In this document: piece after piece, positions 9,989 through 19,462 of the stretch
Numbering within the stretch: the stretch's first letter is position 1
Layout: every line of letters begins with the position of its first letter
Source: Flavobacteriales bacterium
GTDB taxonomy: Bacteria > Bacteroidota > Bacteroidia > Flavobacteriales_F > PHOS-HE28
Length of the DNA: 64,000 bases
Direction of reading: 5' to 3'
Assembly (NCBI GenBank): GCA_016718655.1
Contig: JADKCV010000001.1
Span: 124,001 to 188,000, forward strand
Notes under the pieces: model-generated
Told to the model about the DNA's origin: nothing
What the model saw: the letters and a program-made list of their open reading frames with translations, nothing else
Database searches by the model: none
Made by a program: the position numbers and the translations under genes

Positions 9989-10635
9989 AACTCTTCGGTA
10001 TGCCCGTCTTCCACAACGACATGTGGGAGCTCCTGTTCAAGTTCGGCTTGAACGCGTTGGTACTGTTCGTCCTCATCCGGCTTATCTACTATCCCATCCA
10101 CAGGAAGAAGGATTACCTCTTCACATACTTCTTGTTCAACATCCTCATCTTCTTCCTGTGCGTGCTACTGAACAGCGTGAAGCTCAGTATCGGTTTCGCC
10201 TTCGGCCTGTTCGCCATATTCGGGGTCCTGCGCTACCGTACCGAGCAGATCAGCATCAAGGACATGACCTACCTCTTCGCCGTGATCACCATCGCCGTGA
10301 TCAACTCCTTGGCAAGCAAGAAGGTGAGCATCGCTGAGCTGGTCTTCACCGATGGGATGATCCTACTGATGACCTACGCGTTGGAACACCTTTGGCTCAC
10401 CCGGCATGAGGCCATGAAGCAGATCATCTATGAGCGGATCGACCTCATCAAACCTCAAAACCGTCAAGCGTTATATGCCGATCTGAAGGACCGTCTGGGC
10501 GTGAATGTGAGCCGCGTGGAGATCGGGAAGATCGATCTGTTGAAGGACACTGCTCAAGTGCGCGTGTTCTATTTCGAGGACGAGCAAGGGCATGGGACCT
10601 TCTCGGAGATCGCCCCGGACGACGGTGACGATTAG
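9985..10635 (+). CDS. DUF4956 membrane protein, partner of the VTC-domain protein
   Basis: The 216-residue protein has four hydrophobic helices in its first 110 residues (for example FGLNALVLFVLIRLIYY), then a soluble C-terminal domain of about 100 residues ending in an acidic tail. The segment IFGVLRYRTEQISIKDMTYL is a hallmark of DUF4956. DUF4956 genes are repeatedly found beside VTC-domain genes in bacteria, and here the start overlaps the stop of the VTC gene. A membrane anchor or export partner for polyphosphate synthesis is a reasonable inference, but the function is not established. Confidence 0.85.
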   Translation: MKLFGMPVFHNDMWELLFKFGLNALVLFVLIRLIYYPIHRKKDYLFTYFLFNILIFFLCVLLNSVKLSIGFAFGLFAIFGVLRYRTEQISIKDMTYLFAVITIAVINSLASKKVSIAELVFTDGMILLMTYALEHLWLTRHEAMKQIIYERIDLIKPQNRQALYADLKDRLGVNVSRVEIGKIDLLKDTAQVRVFYFEDEQGHGTFSEIAPDDGDD

Positions 10636-10683
10636 GTCGTTCCTTGGCCAAGGGACCGACCCAGCCTTGAGGTCCGAATGCGT

Positions 10684-11166
10684 TCAACTCTTCCGGACGA
10701 CCGTGGCCACTGCGTATGCACAGACACCTTCCCGGCGACCGACATAACCCATTCCCTCATTGGTCGTGGCTTTGATGCTTACGGCATCCTCACCAACCTT
10801 GAGCAGGTCCGCCATTACGGAACGCATGGCCGGTACATGGGGCATGATCTTGGGCCGCTCCAATACCAAGGTGGAATCCACATTACCAACAGTCCATCCA
10901 CGTTGATCGAGCAAGTGTACCACGGCCTCCAGGAGATGCTTACTATCCGCTCCTTTCCAACGTTGGTCCGTATCCGGGAAGTGCTGGCCGATATCACCCA
11001 AGGCCAGCGCGCCTAGCAGGGCATCACATACCGCATGCAGGAGAACATCCGCGTCGGAATGGCCCAGTGCTCCAACCGTGTGGGGTACCAACACGCCACC
11101 GAGCCAAAGCTCCCGGCCTTCCACCAGCTGGTGCACGTCAAAGCCGAAGCCGACGCGCAGCATCAT
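10684..11166 (-). CDS. ispF: 2-C-methyl-D-erythritol 2,4-cyclodiphosphate synthase
   Basis: IspF forms the cyclic diphosphate of the non-mevalonate (MEP) isoprenoid pathway. The metal-binding residues are in GFGFDVHQL (Asp 10, His 12) and the later GHSDADVLLHAVCDALLG segment, and the conserved TTNEGMG loop is present. At 160 residues it is full length and not fused to IspD. It lies only 17 bases upstream of porV on the same strand. Its product feeds isopentenyl diphosphate to the carotenoid pathway encoded at 31148-37423. Confidence 0.95.
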   Translation of the reverse strand: MMLRVGFGFDVHQLVEGRELWLGGVLVPHTVGALGHSDADVLLHAVCDALLGALALGDIGQHFPDTDQRWKGADSKHLLEAVVHLLDQRGWTVGNVDSTLVLERPKIMPHVPAMRSVMADLLKVGEDAVSIKATTNEGMGYVGRREGVCAYAVATVVRKS

Positions 11167-11183
11167 TCAACGGGCTTCTTCTT

Positions 11184-12467
11184 TCAGCCCTTCCCATCGA
11201 AACGGAAACCGAGCGTGAACCGCAGGGTATTGGCCAATGGGCTACGCTGCGCGTTGGCGATCAAGTAGCTGAGGTCGAGGGAGAAGATGTTGTACCGTAG
11301 ACCCGCACCCAAGGTGAAGTACTTCCGGTTCCCCTTGGTATAATGTTCGTAGAAGTAACCCGTTCGGAATGCGAACTGCTTGGCATACCAGTACTCGAGC
11401 CCTCCGGAAAGGTTCACCTCACGCAATTCCTCCCGCAGTGGGCTACCAGCCTCCACCACCACATTGCCATTGTCATCGTAGCTCACGTTACCGGGCGCAT
11501 CAGAGAAGGAACCGAAGATCCCCGTGGCGACGCCCACGTTCGGGTCGCGGCCACTCGCAACTGCAGGCCTGTCGGTCGCTGGGTCGATGACCACCGCACC
11601 ATCCTCGTCCAGGAGATACACTGGTGGCGTGGGTACCAGGAGCTTGTTCACATCGAATGCGAATGTGAGGCTGTTGTACTCGTCCATATCCAGGGTGAAG
11701 GCAGGGCCCAGTCGAAGGTTGATCGGGATGAAGTCCTGGGTACCCGCATCGGTGTAGGACATCCTGGCCCCCACGTTGGAGATGTTCAAGCCCAGAGCAA
11801 ATGAACCTTCGCGATCGCCAAGTTGCATTTCCTTCTTCTGGTAGAAGAACGATACATCGGCTGCCACACTTTGGCCCGCTTTGGAATTCGCCCCCTGAAC
11901 ACTGATGCCACCGGTCAGGTTGCTATTGATGTAACGAATGGCCACACCTCCGGAGAAATTGTCCCCGAATTGCTGCGCGAAGGCCAGGTCGACCGCGAAC
12001 TCCGCAGGTTTGAAGTCACGGATCGTCGACCCGTTCACATCAGTGAACAGGATGCTACCCAGGTTGAAGTAGCGCAAGGAAGCACCGACCGTGCTCCGTT
12101 TGTTCCCTAACCGCTTATAACCAGCCAAATAGGCCAAGCTCATATCGGGTACCAGATTCCTCAACCACGGACTGTAGCTCATACTGAACTCGCCATCGTT
12201 CTCGGCAAAGGCCAGTTTCGACGGGTTCCAGTGGATGGAATTGGCATCCGGACTGACGGCCACCCCGGCATCACCCATGCCGCCAGCTCTCGAATCCACC
12301 GATATCATCAGGAACGGAACGGCCGTGGTGATGGTATTGAGCTGATCCCCACACTGTTGGCCAGCGGCTTGGAACTGAGGGTCGCAAGGCTGCGCCAACA
12401 CAGAGAAGGGCGCGCCGATGACCAAGGCCACCGCAGTTTGGAGGGAGGTGCGAATGATGGAGGGCAT
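11184..12467 (-). CDS. porV: Type IX secretion outer-membrane protein PorV
   Basis: PorV (LptO) is an outer-membrane beta-barrel of the FadL fold that carries T9SS cargo from the translocon to the PorU sortase. I start at ATG 12467 because MPSIIRTSLQTAVALVIGAPFSVLAQ is a good signal peptide. The mature part has the PorV hallmark AVPFLMISVDSRAGGMGDAGVA followed by NSIHWNPSKLAFAE. The C-terminus ends in alternating beta strands (RFTLGFRFD). porU starts just beyond it on the same strand, an arrangement seen in many Bacteroidota. Confidence 0.93.
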   Translation of the reverse strand: MPSIIRTSLQTAVALVIGAPFSVLAQPCDPQFQAAGQQCGDQLNTITTAVPFLMISVDSRAGGMGDAGVAVSPDANSIHWNPSKLAFAENDGEFSMSYSPWLRNLVPDMSLAYLAGYKRLGNKRSTVGASLRYFNLGSILFTDVNGSTIRDFKPAEFAVDLAFAQQFGDNFSGGVAIRYINSNLTGGISVQGANSKAGQSVAADVSFFYQKKEMQLGDREGSFALGLNISNVGARMSYTDAGTQDFIPINLRLGPAFTLDMDEYNSLTFAFDVNKLLVPTPPVYLLDEDGAVVIDPATDRPAVASGRDPNVGVATGIFGSFSDAPGNVSYDDNGNVVVEAGSPLREELREVNLSGGLEYWYAKQFAFRTGYFYEHYTKGNRKYFTLGAGLRYNIFSLDLSYLIANAQRSPLANTLRFTLGFRFDGKG

Positions 12468-12535
12468 TGGGACAGGGTTCGATCTGGGCAAGAACGGCAA
12501 ATATACGCGCTGCTGGGTGGCTTTATTGTGCGGGA

Positions 12536-15500
12536 CTACCTCAGGACCACCAGCTTCTCGAACTTCTCGGCGCGTTCTCCATCAGGCGTGGCCACGCTCA
12601 GACGATAAACGTAGACGCCTCTACCGATCCGATCACCCACATCATCGCGACCATCCCAATCCAACGGTTCACTGCGAAAGCCCTCGCAGGCCAATTGACG
12701 ACCGATCGTCTTGATCAGGCGCCCACTGACCGTGAAGACCTGTACCTGAACATCGAGGGTGTTGCAAGGTCGATTATGCTCAAAGAAGAACGACGTATGC
12801 GTGGTAAAGGGGTTCGGATAGTTCAGGACCCGGTCCAATGCCAACTCGGCCGAGGGTGCAACCACGAATTCGATGGACCGCTCGGTGGAATTGTTATGGG
12901 TGTCCCATGCTTTCAAGCGCAGCGTATGCGACCCTTCGGACAGGTCGCTAAGCCTGTATCGCACCGCACCGCGCTTATAGGTATCCAGGTCGGCTTCGTA
13001 CAGGTCGTTCAGAACGATGGCCTGTTCCGTATTCTCGTCCAGCACGGCAAGGAGGTCATGTCCAATACTGCTGCCCACCGTGTTGATACCATTCTCATCG
13101 AACAGCTTCGCGAAAAGCAAGGGTGTTTCATTGGTCATACCGCCCGATACGAAGAGCTCATCATTCATGAAGAGGTCGATCTCGGGCCCTTGCGCATCCT
13201 CAGCCACATCGGTCTCGGTGCCACCGACAAGGATGCTGTTGGTATATCCGGAAGCATTGGTGGTGAAGCTCTCCGCGTAACAGCTGATACGCCCACTATC
13301 CACTTGATAGTTGATATCCCGAGGGACCACGAAGGTGAACGAGAACCGACCGTTCGATACGGAAGCCTTTCCCCGGTAGATCACATTCTTGCGGATGTTG
13401 AAATCAAAGGCCCCGCCTTGACCGTCATTCGCCAAGGTCGACTGGAACACCTCCTTGTCGTACACGGTGGGGATCACAGTACCGTTGAAAGAGGTCAGGA
13501 TCCCGCCATTGCCGTCATCGACATGGCCGGTCACACGCACCGTAGCAAGTGCTTTGAGCGTATCCACGGGTACACCTGTGGTGTCGGTCCATTGGTCGAT
13601 CATGATATTGCCCTTGGACATGGCCAACCGCATGCTAGGGTCACCGATCAGGATGAAATTCCGATGATTGGTTTGATTGGGGGATGAATCCGCAATGGAC
13701 ACCTTGGTCTCCCGGAACACATCACCCAATTGCGATACCCTACCCAGGTCGTCGGTCTCACGGAAAATGTGGTCGTAGAACCGGCTGGCCAGGCTGAAGT
13801 TCTGTTGGGAGAACGCAAGCCTCGAAGTGGTCATGAGCCCGATCCCACCACCAGCGGGGTTCAACAGCACAAGCTCTCCTGCGGAGGTCCGTCCGGGGTC
13901 GTCCCATCGGGTGAATTCGCAGGTGGCGGTCACGAATAATGGTAAGCGGTCCAGATTGGTCCAGCTCGTGATCGTCCCGATGTCCAAGAAACGCTCGTGT
14001 GCCCAGCCAACCTCTCCGCCGTGGCCCACATAGTTCACCAACAACGCTCCTTTCTGGACCTTGTCGTCCAACTCCTGGATGGCTTGGGGATAACGCTCGC
14101 CCCCAGGAGTGGTGACCTGTTGGTAGGCGTCCAGATAGATCTTGTCCACGTTCAGACGAGGATGCTCGGATTCCACACGTCGGGCCAACTGGTCGCTTTG
14201 GGACATGTGCACCGTTCCTTCATACTGGTCCCCCTCCTGATCATCAGAGGTGAACAGCACATGGGTACGCCAGTCCACGGAACCGCCATCACCCGTGGAT
14301 GTGCAGTTACCACCATTGGAGCTGAGCAATTGGAGACGATCATAGTTCAGGATCTTGTTCACCACCTCGGTGGCTTGTTGAAGATCATGGACCGGTAGAC
14401 GCCCGACGCCAATGTCCACCAGGTCCCCTGGAGCTTCGCCCTCGTTGGGGTCCAAGAGACCGAAGTAGTCATCCGAGACGTAGCATTTCCGGGGATCCAG
14501 ACTTTCAGCGGTCTGGTAGGTCGGGATGATGTTCTGGTTGGTAGAGGCCAGTGAGAGGTTGTTATAGGATCCATCACCAAAGAGGAGCAAGTGGCGAGGC
14601 ATCATTTCAGGATCGGCCCCGGCCCGGTCATAGAGCATACGCATATACCGCTTGATGGCCGTGGCATCCCGGGTGCCGCTCGAGAACTCGTTGAAGATCT
14701 GTTGTGGGGTGACCATCACCACGCTCATCCCCTCGCTGGACCGTCGTTCCGCCAACCGAAGTGCCTGGCTGCTGAAGGCCGGGGGGCAAACGATGACCAG
14801 ATCGGTAGGGATGGCAGTGGCATGAAGGTCCTGGTTCTCAACCCTGCCCCTGAAAGAAGGCGTCGGGTAGTTCACATCACGGAATGCGATGAACTGTCGT
14901 AGGTTCTCTGTACGCATCCTGAAACGTCTTTCCGTGCCTTCGCCCGAAAGGGCCACCTCCCGCACGTTCAGGGGGTCGGTGATCTCCCATACACGATGGA
15001 TGTTCTGACCTTGGCTCAAGACGAATTCGGCCACACTACCGATCCCCACGGAACTGGTATCCCGGAACGCCAATTGATCACCGGTCATCCGCAATTCCCT
15101 CAGACTGGTCAGTTCCAGGAAGTTCAGATAACCAACGGATGTGACCGGATCGAACTTGGTAAAGGAAAGCGTGACCGGCACCGAATTCCCGGTAGGATCG
15201 AACGCATAGGTCACACGCGCGGCACGGGCTACCGCGTTGGTATTCTCCTGAGGCACACCCTGGACCGGTAAAGTGGCGCTCAAACCGCCACTGGATGTGA
15301 CGGAGAAGCTACTCGAATTACTATTACCAAAGGTCCTTGCAGCGACATCCACGACCAAGCTCGCTTGCGCACCAGGCACCAGGAACGGCGTTTCAAAATT
15401 GAAGCTGTATGTGGTCGTAAGGTCGAAGGTCTCGCCCAACCATGTCCGGCCACTCTTGAGCAGGTTGACCAATTCCCGGTTGATGAACTGATGGTCCTGG

Positions 15501-16474
15501 AAGGTGGTCACCGTGGTTGTCGGTGGGTCGGTGGACAATTCTGCCGGGGTGATCCGCACGGCGGGTTCCACATCGACCCCGATGAAATAGGAGGACGAAT
15601 CAGAGTAGACATGTCTGGTGTGCGCGAAGCGACCATTCTGATAGGCCCATGTATGTGGACCTGTCGCGTAGAACAAGAAATGATCCCCGGGACCGAATAC
15701 GCCATCCCCTCCATCCACCATCTCAATGGCATTCACCAGGAGATCGGTCGGGCGTTCGGCCTGATTGGTGAAGGGCAACAACCCGAAATGGCTACCGTAT
15801 ACATTGATACGATCCGACCCGAGTGAATTGGGGTCCACACCGAGGCTGACCAACTGTTCATACGTCACCTTGTAGACCCCATCCTTCGGCACCACCATCC
15901 TGTACCACTCACCGTTGGCCAGTTTGGAATTCGCAGGATAGTCGCGTTCCCCTCCTCCCCTGGAGACCGCATCGCGGGACTCCACCAACCGGATCCTGTA
16001 GGAGATCAACTTCTGGATGACGCCCCGAGCCGGGTCCATGCGGAATGGCACCACGTCCACAAAGGCGATCGGGCGTTTGCGATGGACCGCAACACGTGCG
16101 CGCACCTCGGGTTCCGAAGGCAGTTCCCTGAGGAACGGTGAAGCTCGGACCTCCTCCGGACCCAGGTCGGCGTATACCGGGTCCACCAAGGTTGCTTGCA
16201 CACCGGTCACACCGACAGCAAGGTCGAAGCGTTCGGTATAGAAGGGCAGGTCTCCACGTTCAGCATCATAATGGGCACCCTCGAAGTCGACCGGACCTGG
16301 GGGAACCGCCCGGGGAATACGGACCGGTTCGTCAACGTTCTGTCCCTTGATGGGTGCGGCCACTGCTGTGGTAGCACCACCCCATTTCAGCATGCGGGTC
16401 GCAGGTTGCTGGGCGTTGACCAAGGAGGTGGTCAAGAGGAGCGCGAGGGCGGAAAGTGAACGGGTAGGAATCAT
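12536..16474 (-). CDS. porU: Type IX secretion sortase PorU
   Basis: PorU is the gingipain-like (C25) protease that removes the C-terminal signal of T9SS cargo and attaches the proteins at the cell surface. The 1312 residues begin with a signal peptide ending VNAQQ. The catalytic His is in NYVGHGGEVGW (His 818) and the nucleophile in FVTATCEFTRW (Cys 852). The C-terminal part has beta-sandwich domains and a tail with LNYPNPFTTHTSF and a terminal EKFEKLVVLR, typical of type A sorting-domain folds. The gene is upstream of porV on the same strand and divergent from the sprF-like gene. Length fits the family (1100-1300 residues). Confidence 0.95.
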   Translation of the reverse strand: MIPTRSLSALALLLTTSLVNAQQPATRMLKWGGATTAVAAPIKGQNVDEPVRIPRAVPPGPVDFEGAHYDAERGDLPFYTERFDLAVGVTGVQATLVDPVYADLGPEEVRASPFLRELPSEPEVRARVAVHRKRPIAFVDVVPFRMDPARGVIQKLISYRIRLVESRDAVSRGGGERDYPANSKLANGEWYRMVVPKDGVYKVTYEQLVSLGVDPNSLGSDRINVYGSHFGLLPFTNQAERPTDLLVNAIEMVDGGDGVFGPGDHFLFYATGPHTWAYQNGRFAHTRHVYSDSSSYFIGVDVEPAVRITPAELSTDPPTTTVTTFQDHQFINRELVNLLKSGRTWLGETFDLTTTYSFNFETPFLVPGAQASLVVDVAARTFGNSNSSSFSVTSSGGLSATLPVQGVPQENTNAVARAARVTYAFDPTGNSVPVTLSFTKFDPVTSVGYLNFLELTSLRELRMTGDQLAFRDTSSVGIGSVAEFVLSQGQNIHRVWEITDPLNVREVALSGEGTERRFRMRTENLRQFIAFRDVNYPTPSFRGRVENQDLHATAIPTDLVIVCPPAFSSQALRLAERRSSEGMSVVMVTPQQIFNEFSSGTRDATAIKRYMRMLYDRAGADPEMMPRHLLLFGDGSYNNLSLASTNQNIIPTYQTAESLDPRKCYVSDDYFGLLDPNEGEAPGDLVDIGVGRLPVHDLQQATEVVNKILNYDRLQLLSSNGGNCTSTGDGGSVDWRTHVLFTSDDQEGDQYEGTVHMSQSDQLARRVESEHPRLNVDKIYLDAYQQVTTPGGERYPQAIQELDDKVQKGALLVNYVGHGGEVGWAHERFLDIGTITSWTNLDRLPLFVTATCEFTRWDDPGRTSAGELVLLNPAGGGIGLMTTSRLAFSQQNFSLASRFYDHIFRETDDLGRVSQLGDVFRETKVSIADSSPNQTNHRNFILIGDPSMRLAMSKGNIMIDQWTDTTGVPVDTLKALATVRVTGHVDDGNGGILTSFNGTVIPTVYDKEVFQSTLANDGQGGAFDFNIRKNVIYRGKASVSNGRFSFTFVVPRDINYQVDSGRISCYAESFTTNASGYTNSILVGGTETDVAEDAQGPEIDLFMNDELFVSGGMTNETPLLFAKLFDENGINTVGSSIGHDLLAVLDENTEQAIVLNDLYEADLDTYKRGAVRYRLSDLSEGSHTLRLKAWDTHNNSTERSIEFVVAPSAELALDRVLNYPNPFTTHTSFFFEHNRPCNTLDVQVQVFTVSGRLIKTIGRQLACEGFRSEPLDWDGRDDVGDRIGRGVYVYRLSVATPDGERAEKFEKLVVLR

Positions 16475-16653
16475 GAGTCGATGAACATGTTATGAACAGA
16501 TCGGACCGAAACTACTACCTTCGACCCTTGCGTTCATGGAACACCCCACCAACGGCACTGGTTCAATATTATTGCCGAGGGTCGGAGCGAACCGTATCGC
16601 GAAGTGATGCGTATACTTGGCGCTGGCTCGAAAGCCTTGAATGATCTGAGAGC

Positions 16654-17631
16654 ATGATGGAATGGACCATTAGGCGAGGGGCCGTAGGCCTGGCAGTGGC
16701 GTTGTTCGCGTGGACCGGTGCGTTCGCCCAGGACCCACAGTTCACACAGTTCTATGCGAATCCGCTGTACTTGAACCCGGCGTTCGCCGGTACCGCGCGC
16801 TGCCCAAGGGTGGTGCTCAACTACCGGAACCAGTGGCCCGCGCTTACGGGGACCTTCGTGACCACCAGTGCCAGTTTCGACCAGCATGTGGATGGGATCA
16901 TGGGTGGATTGGGCCTATTGGTCACCCATGACCAAGCAGGTAAGGGCACGCTGAACACCACAACGGTCAGCGGTATCTACTCCTACCAGCAGGCCATTTC
17001 CAGGAAGTTCTCCATGAAAGTTGGTTTCCAGGCCACCTATTTCCAGAAATCCTTGGATTGGAGCAAACTCACCTTCGGTGACCAGATCGACCCACGGCGC
17101 GGTTTCATCTACAACACCCAGGATGTGCCTCGTGGTGGTTCAGTGGGCAACGCCGATTTCAGTGCTGGAATACTCGGCTACAGCGATGTGTTCTTCGTGG
17201 GCTTCGCTGCGCATCACCTGACACAACCGAACGAGTCCCTCATCGTAGGCACCAGCAAACTACCGATGAAACTGACAGGGCATGCGGGTGCAGCGATACC
17301 GCTCGGCATGAACGGTAAGTATGGTGAAGCGCGCACACGTATCTCTCCCAACATACTATATCAGCAACAGGCGGCGTTCCGTCAGTTGAACTTGGGTCTG
17401 TATGTCGATCATGGGCCTATCACCGCTGGTGTATGGTACCGCACACGCGATGCGTTCATCGCGTTGATCGGGTTCCAGACCGAGAAGTTCAAATTCGGAT
17501 ATAGCTACGATGTTACCACTTCGAAGCTCACTACTGCCACTGCCGGCTCACACGAGATCAGCATGCAGCTGCAATTCAACTGCAAACCCAAGAAGAGGAG
17601 GTTCCGGGTCGTAGCCTGCCCCACCTTCTGA
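16654..17631 (+). CDS. PorP/SprF-family type IX secretion membrane protein
   Basis: Members of this family are outer-membrane beta-barrels needed for secretion of particular T9SS substrates such as SprB. After the signal peptide (cleavage around TGAFAQDPQ) comes the diagnostic QFTQFYANPLYLNPAFAGT motif. Length (325 residues) and the repeated amphipathic strands fit. The 21-base gap to gldJ suggests cotranscription. Genomes of this group usually carry many SprF paralogues, so the specific cargo cannot be inferred. A TACCTTCG box at 16516-16523 may be part of its promoter, leaving a leader of about 130 bases. Confidence 0.9.
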   Translation: MMEWTIRRGAVGLAVALFAWTGAFAQDPQFTQFYANPLYLNPAFAGTARCPRVVLNYRNQWPALTGTFVTTSASFDQHVDGIMGGLGLLVTHDQAGKGTLNTTTVSGIYSYQQAISRKFSMKVGFQATYFQKSLDWSKLTFGDQIDPRRGFIYNTQDVPRGGSVGNADFSAGILGYSDVFFVGFAAHHLTQPNESLIVGTSKLPMKLTGHAGAAIPLGMNGKYGEARTRISPNILYQQQAAFRQLNLGLYVDHGPITAGVWYRTRDAFIALIGFQTEKFKFGYSYDVTTSKLTTATAGSHEISMQLQFNCKPKKRRFRVVACPTF

Positions 17632-17651
17632 ACCAGTAACCCCACAAGACC

Positions 17652-19406
17652 ATGAGCCTTGTAAGGAACATAGGGATCCTCGCCTCGGGCGCCGTGCTGC
17701 TCAGCAGCTGTCAGTTCGAGAAGAGCGGAGCCACCGGATGGAATTACAACGATTCCAAGAACGGCGGCTTCGAGAAAGCCGCTTTCGAAGACCAGGAGAC
17801 CGGGCCAGGCCTTATCCTGATCGAAGGTGGGCAATTCACCATGGGTCGGGTCACCGATGACCTGCGTCATGATTGGGATAATGTACCCCGGACCGTAACG
17901 GTCTCCTCCTTCTATATGGATGAGGTGGAGGTTACCAACTTCTACTGGTTGGAATACCTCTATTGGTTGGACCGGGTCTTCGCCGCCGATTATCCGGAGA
18001 TCTACAAGAAAGCCCTGCCTGACACGCTCGTATGGCGCAGCAAGCTGGCTTTCAATGAGCCCTACGTGGAGTATTACCTGCGCCATCCCGCTTATCGTGA
18101 TTACCCGGTCGTGGGTGTGAACTGGTTGCAGGCGAATGATTACTGTGCTTGGCGGACCGATCGTGTGAACGAAGTGATCCTCATTCGAGAGGGCTTGTTC
18201 GAACATTATCCGAACCAGATCAACGAGGACCACTTCACCACGGACGCCTATCTGGCCAGCCAGTATGAGAGCGGCAAGAAGGTGGATGGTGTCACCGACT
18301 TCAACCCCAACAAGGATACCCGTAACATCAAGATGGAGGACGGGATCCTGCTACCACGCTACCGATTACCCACTGAAGCGGAATGGGAATACGCGGCGTA
18401 TGGTCTGGTGGGTAACACGGTTGATGAGCGTGTCGTGGAGCGTCGCATCTACCCATGGAACGGTCACTGGGTTCGCTATGACAGCCGCAAGAAAGGCGGG
18501 GCCTTCTATGGTGATTTCCGCGGCAATTTCATGCGGGGCCGTGGTGACTACATGGGTGTAGCTGGCAGCTTGAACGACAATGCCGATGTCACTGCTCCTG
18601 TTTTCAGCTACTGGCCCAATGATTTCGGCCTATACAACATGGCTGGCAACGTGAGCGAATGGGTCATGGATGTATACCGTCCCCTGAGCCCGGAGGATAA
18701 GGACGATTTCCGGCCCTTCCGAGGCAACGTGTTCAAGACCAAAGTGCTCAACAGCGATGGCGTGGTGGAGGACAAACACGATCTGGTGATCTATGATGTG
18801 GATGGCATCAAGTATTACCTCACGCAATTCCAGACGGCCATGCAAGGCCGCGCTACGGATGAGGAAGCCGCGCTCATCGACGAACTGTTGACCACCATCG
18901 AACAGGCCATCGAATTCAACAACACCCGCAAACACGATGCGGCCATGCAACGTGTCCAGGATATGATCGACAACATCAAGGGTAAGGATCTGGAAGTGTG
19001 CCCCAAGCTGCTCTCCGGCATCAGTGACTATCAAGCTGACCAGCCCGGCGATGTTCGCGTGAGGAATGTGACGGTGGAAGAGAACATCGACCGCCGGAAC
19101 TATCGTCAGTCGGACAATATCAATTTCATCGATGGTGATGTGGAAAGCAGCATCTACTTCGAACAACCCGACTTCGAGGGCAACCCGATGTATGACTGGG
19201 GCAAGACCACCTTGGTGAACGACCGTAGTCGTGTTTACAAAGGCGCAAGCTGGGCCGATCGGATCTACTGGGCGAACCCAGGCACCCGCCGTCATCTGGA
19301 TGAGCGCCAGAGCACGCCTACCATCGGCTTCCGTTGTGCCATGACCCGTGTGGGCAGCCCGAAAGGATTGGGCGATGACAAGCGTCGCGAGAAGCTCGAC
19401 AAATAG
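17652..19406 (+). CDS. gldJ: Gliding motility/T9SS lipoprotein GldJ
   Basis: GldJ is an outer-membrane-associated lipoprotein with a formylglycine-generating-enzyme (SUMF1) fold that is needed for gliding and for stability of GldK. The N-terminus is a lipoprotein signal with lipobox LLSSC. The SUMF1 fold is marked by IEGGQFTMGRV, DEVEVTNFYW, RLPTEAEWEYAA, YNMAGNVSEWVMD and the terminal TIGFRCAM. A roughly 150-residue insertion (about 370-500) between the last two motifs is typical of GldJ rather than GldK. The porU, gldJ, murF order is also seen in flavobacteria, which supports GldJ. Confidence 0.88.
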   Translation: MSLVRNIGILASGAVLLSSCQFEKSGATGWNYNDSKNGGFEKAAFEDQETGPGLILIEGGQFTMGRVTDDLRHDWDNVPRTVTVSSFYMDEVEVTNFYWLEYLYWLDRVFAADYPEIYKKALPDTLVWRSKLAFNEPYVEYYLRHPAYRDYPVVGVNWLQANDYCAWRTDRVNEVILIREGLFEHYPNQINEDHFTTDAYLASQYESGKKVDGVTDFNPNKDTRNIKMEDGILLPRYRLPTEAEWEYAAYGLVGNTVDERVVERRIYPWNGHWVRYDSRKKGGAFYGDFRGNFMRGRGDYMGVAGSLNDNADVTAPVFSYWPNDFGLYNMAGNVSEWVMDVYRPLSPEDKDDFRPFRGNVFKTKVLNSDGVVEDKHDLVIYDVDGIKYYLTQFQTAMQGRATDEEAALIDELLTTIEQAIEFNNTRKHDAAMQRVQDMIDNIKGKDLEVCPKLLSGISDYQADQPGDVRVRNVTVEENIDRRNYRQSDNINFIDGDVESSIYFEQPDFEGNPMYDWGKTTLVNDRSRVYKGASWADRIYWANPGTRRHLDERQSTPTIGFRCAMTRVGSPKGLGDDKRREKLDK

Positions 19407-19423
19407 TCGTTCGATCCCCCTTC

Positions 19424-19431
19424 TATCTTCG
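19424..19431 (+). promoter_or_regulatory. Putative -7 box for murF
   Basis: TATCTTCG fits the TAnnTTTG consensus with one change. It ends exactly where the GC-rich hairpin starts, 31 bases before the murF ATG, so a transcript from here would begin inside the hairpin. Confidence 0.35.
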
Positions 19432-19460
19432 AGCCCCCGGCCTGTCCGGGGGCTCTTTCG
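19431..19460 (+). terminator. GC-rich hairpin after gldJ and directly before murF
   Basis: A ten-base-pair stem with a five-base loop (GAGCCCCCGG, loop, CCGGGGGCTC) is followed by TTTCG. It has the form of a Rho-independent terminator for gldJ, but the T run is short and the murF start codon begins three bases later. The hairpin therefore also forms the whole leader of any transcript started at the neighbouring -7 box. Confidence 0.7.
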
Positions 19461-19462
19461 TT

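Noticed and set aside
12467..13687. Plus-strand open frame of 406 codons opposite porU
   Set aside because: Antisense to the conserved end of porU, with no recognisable domain or promoter.
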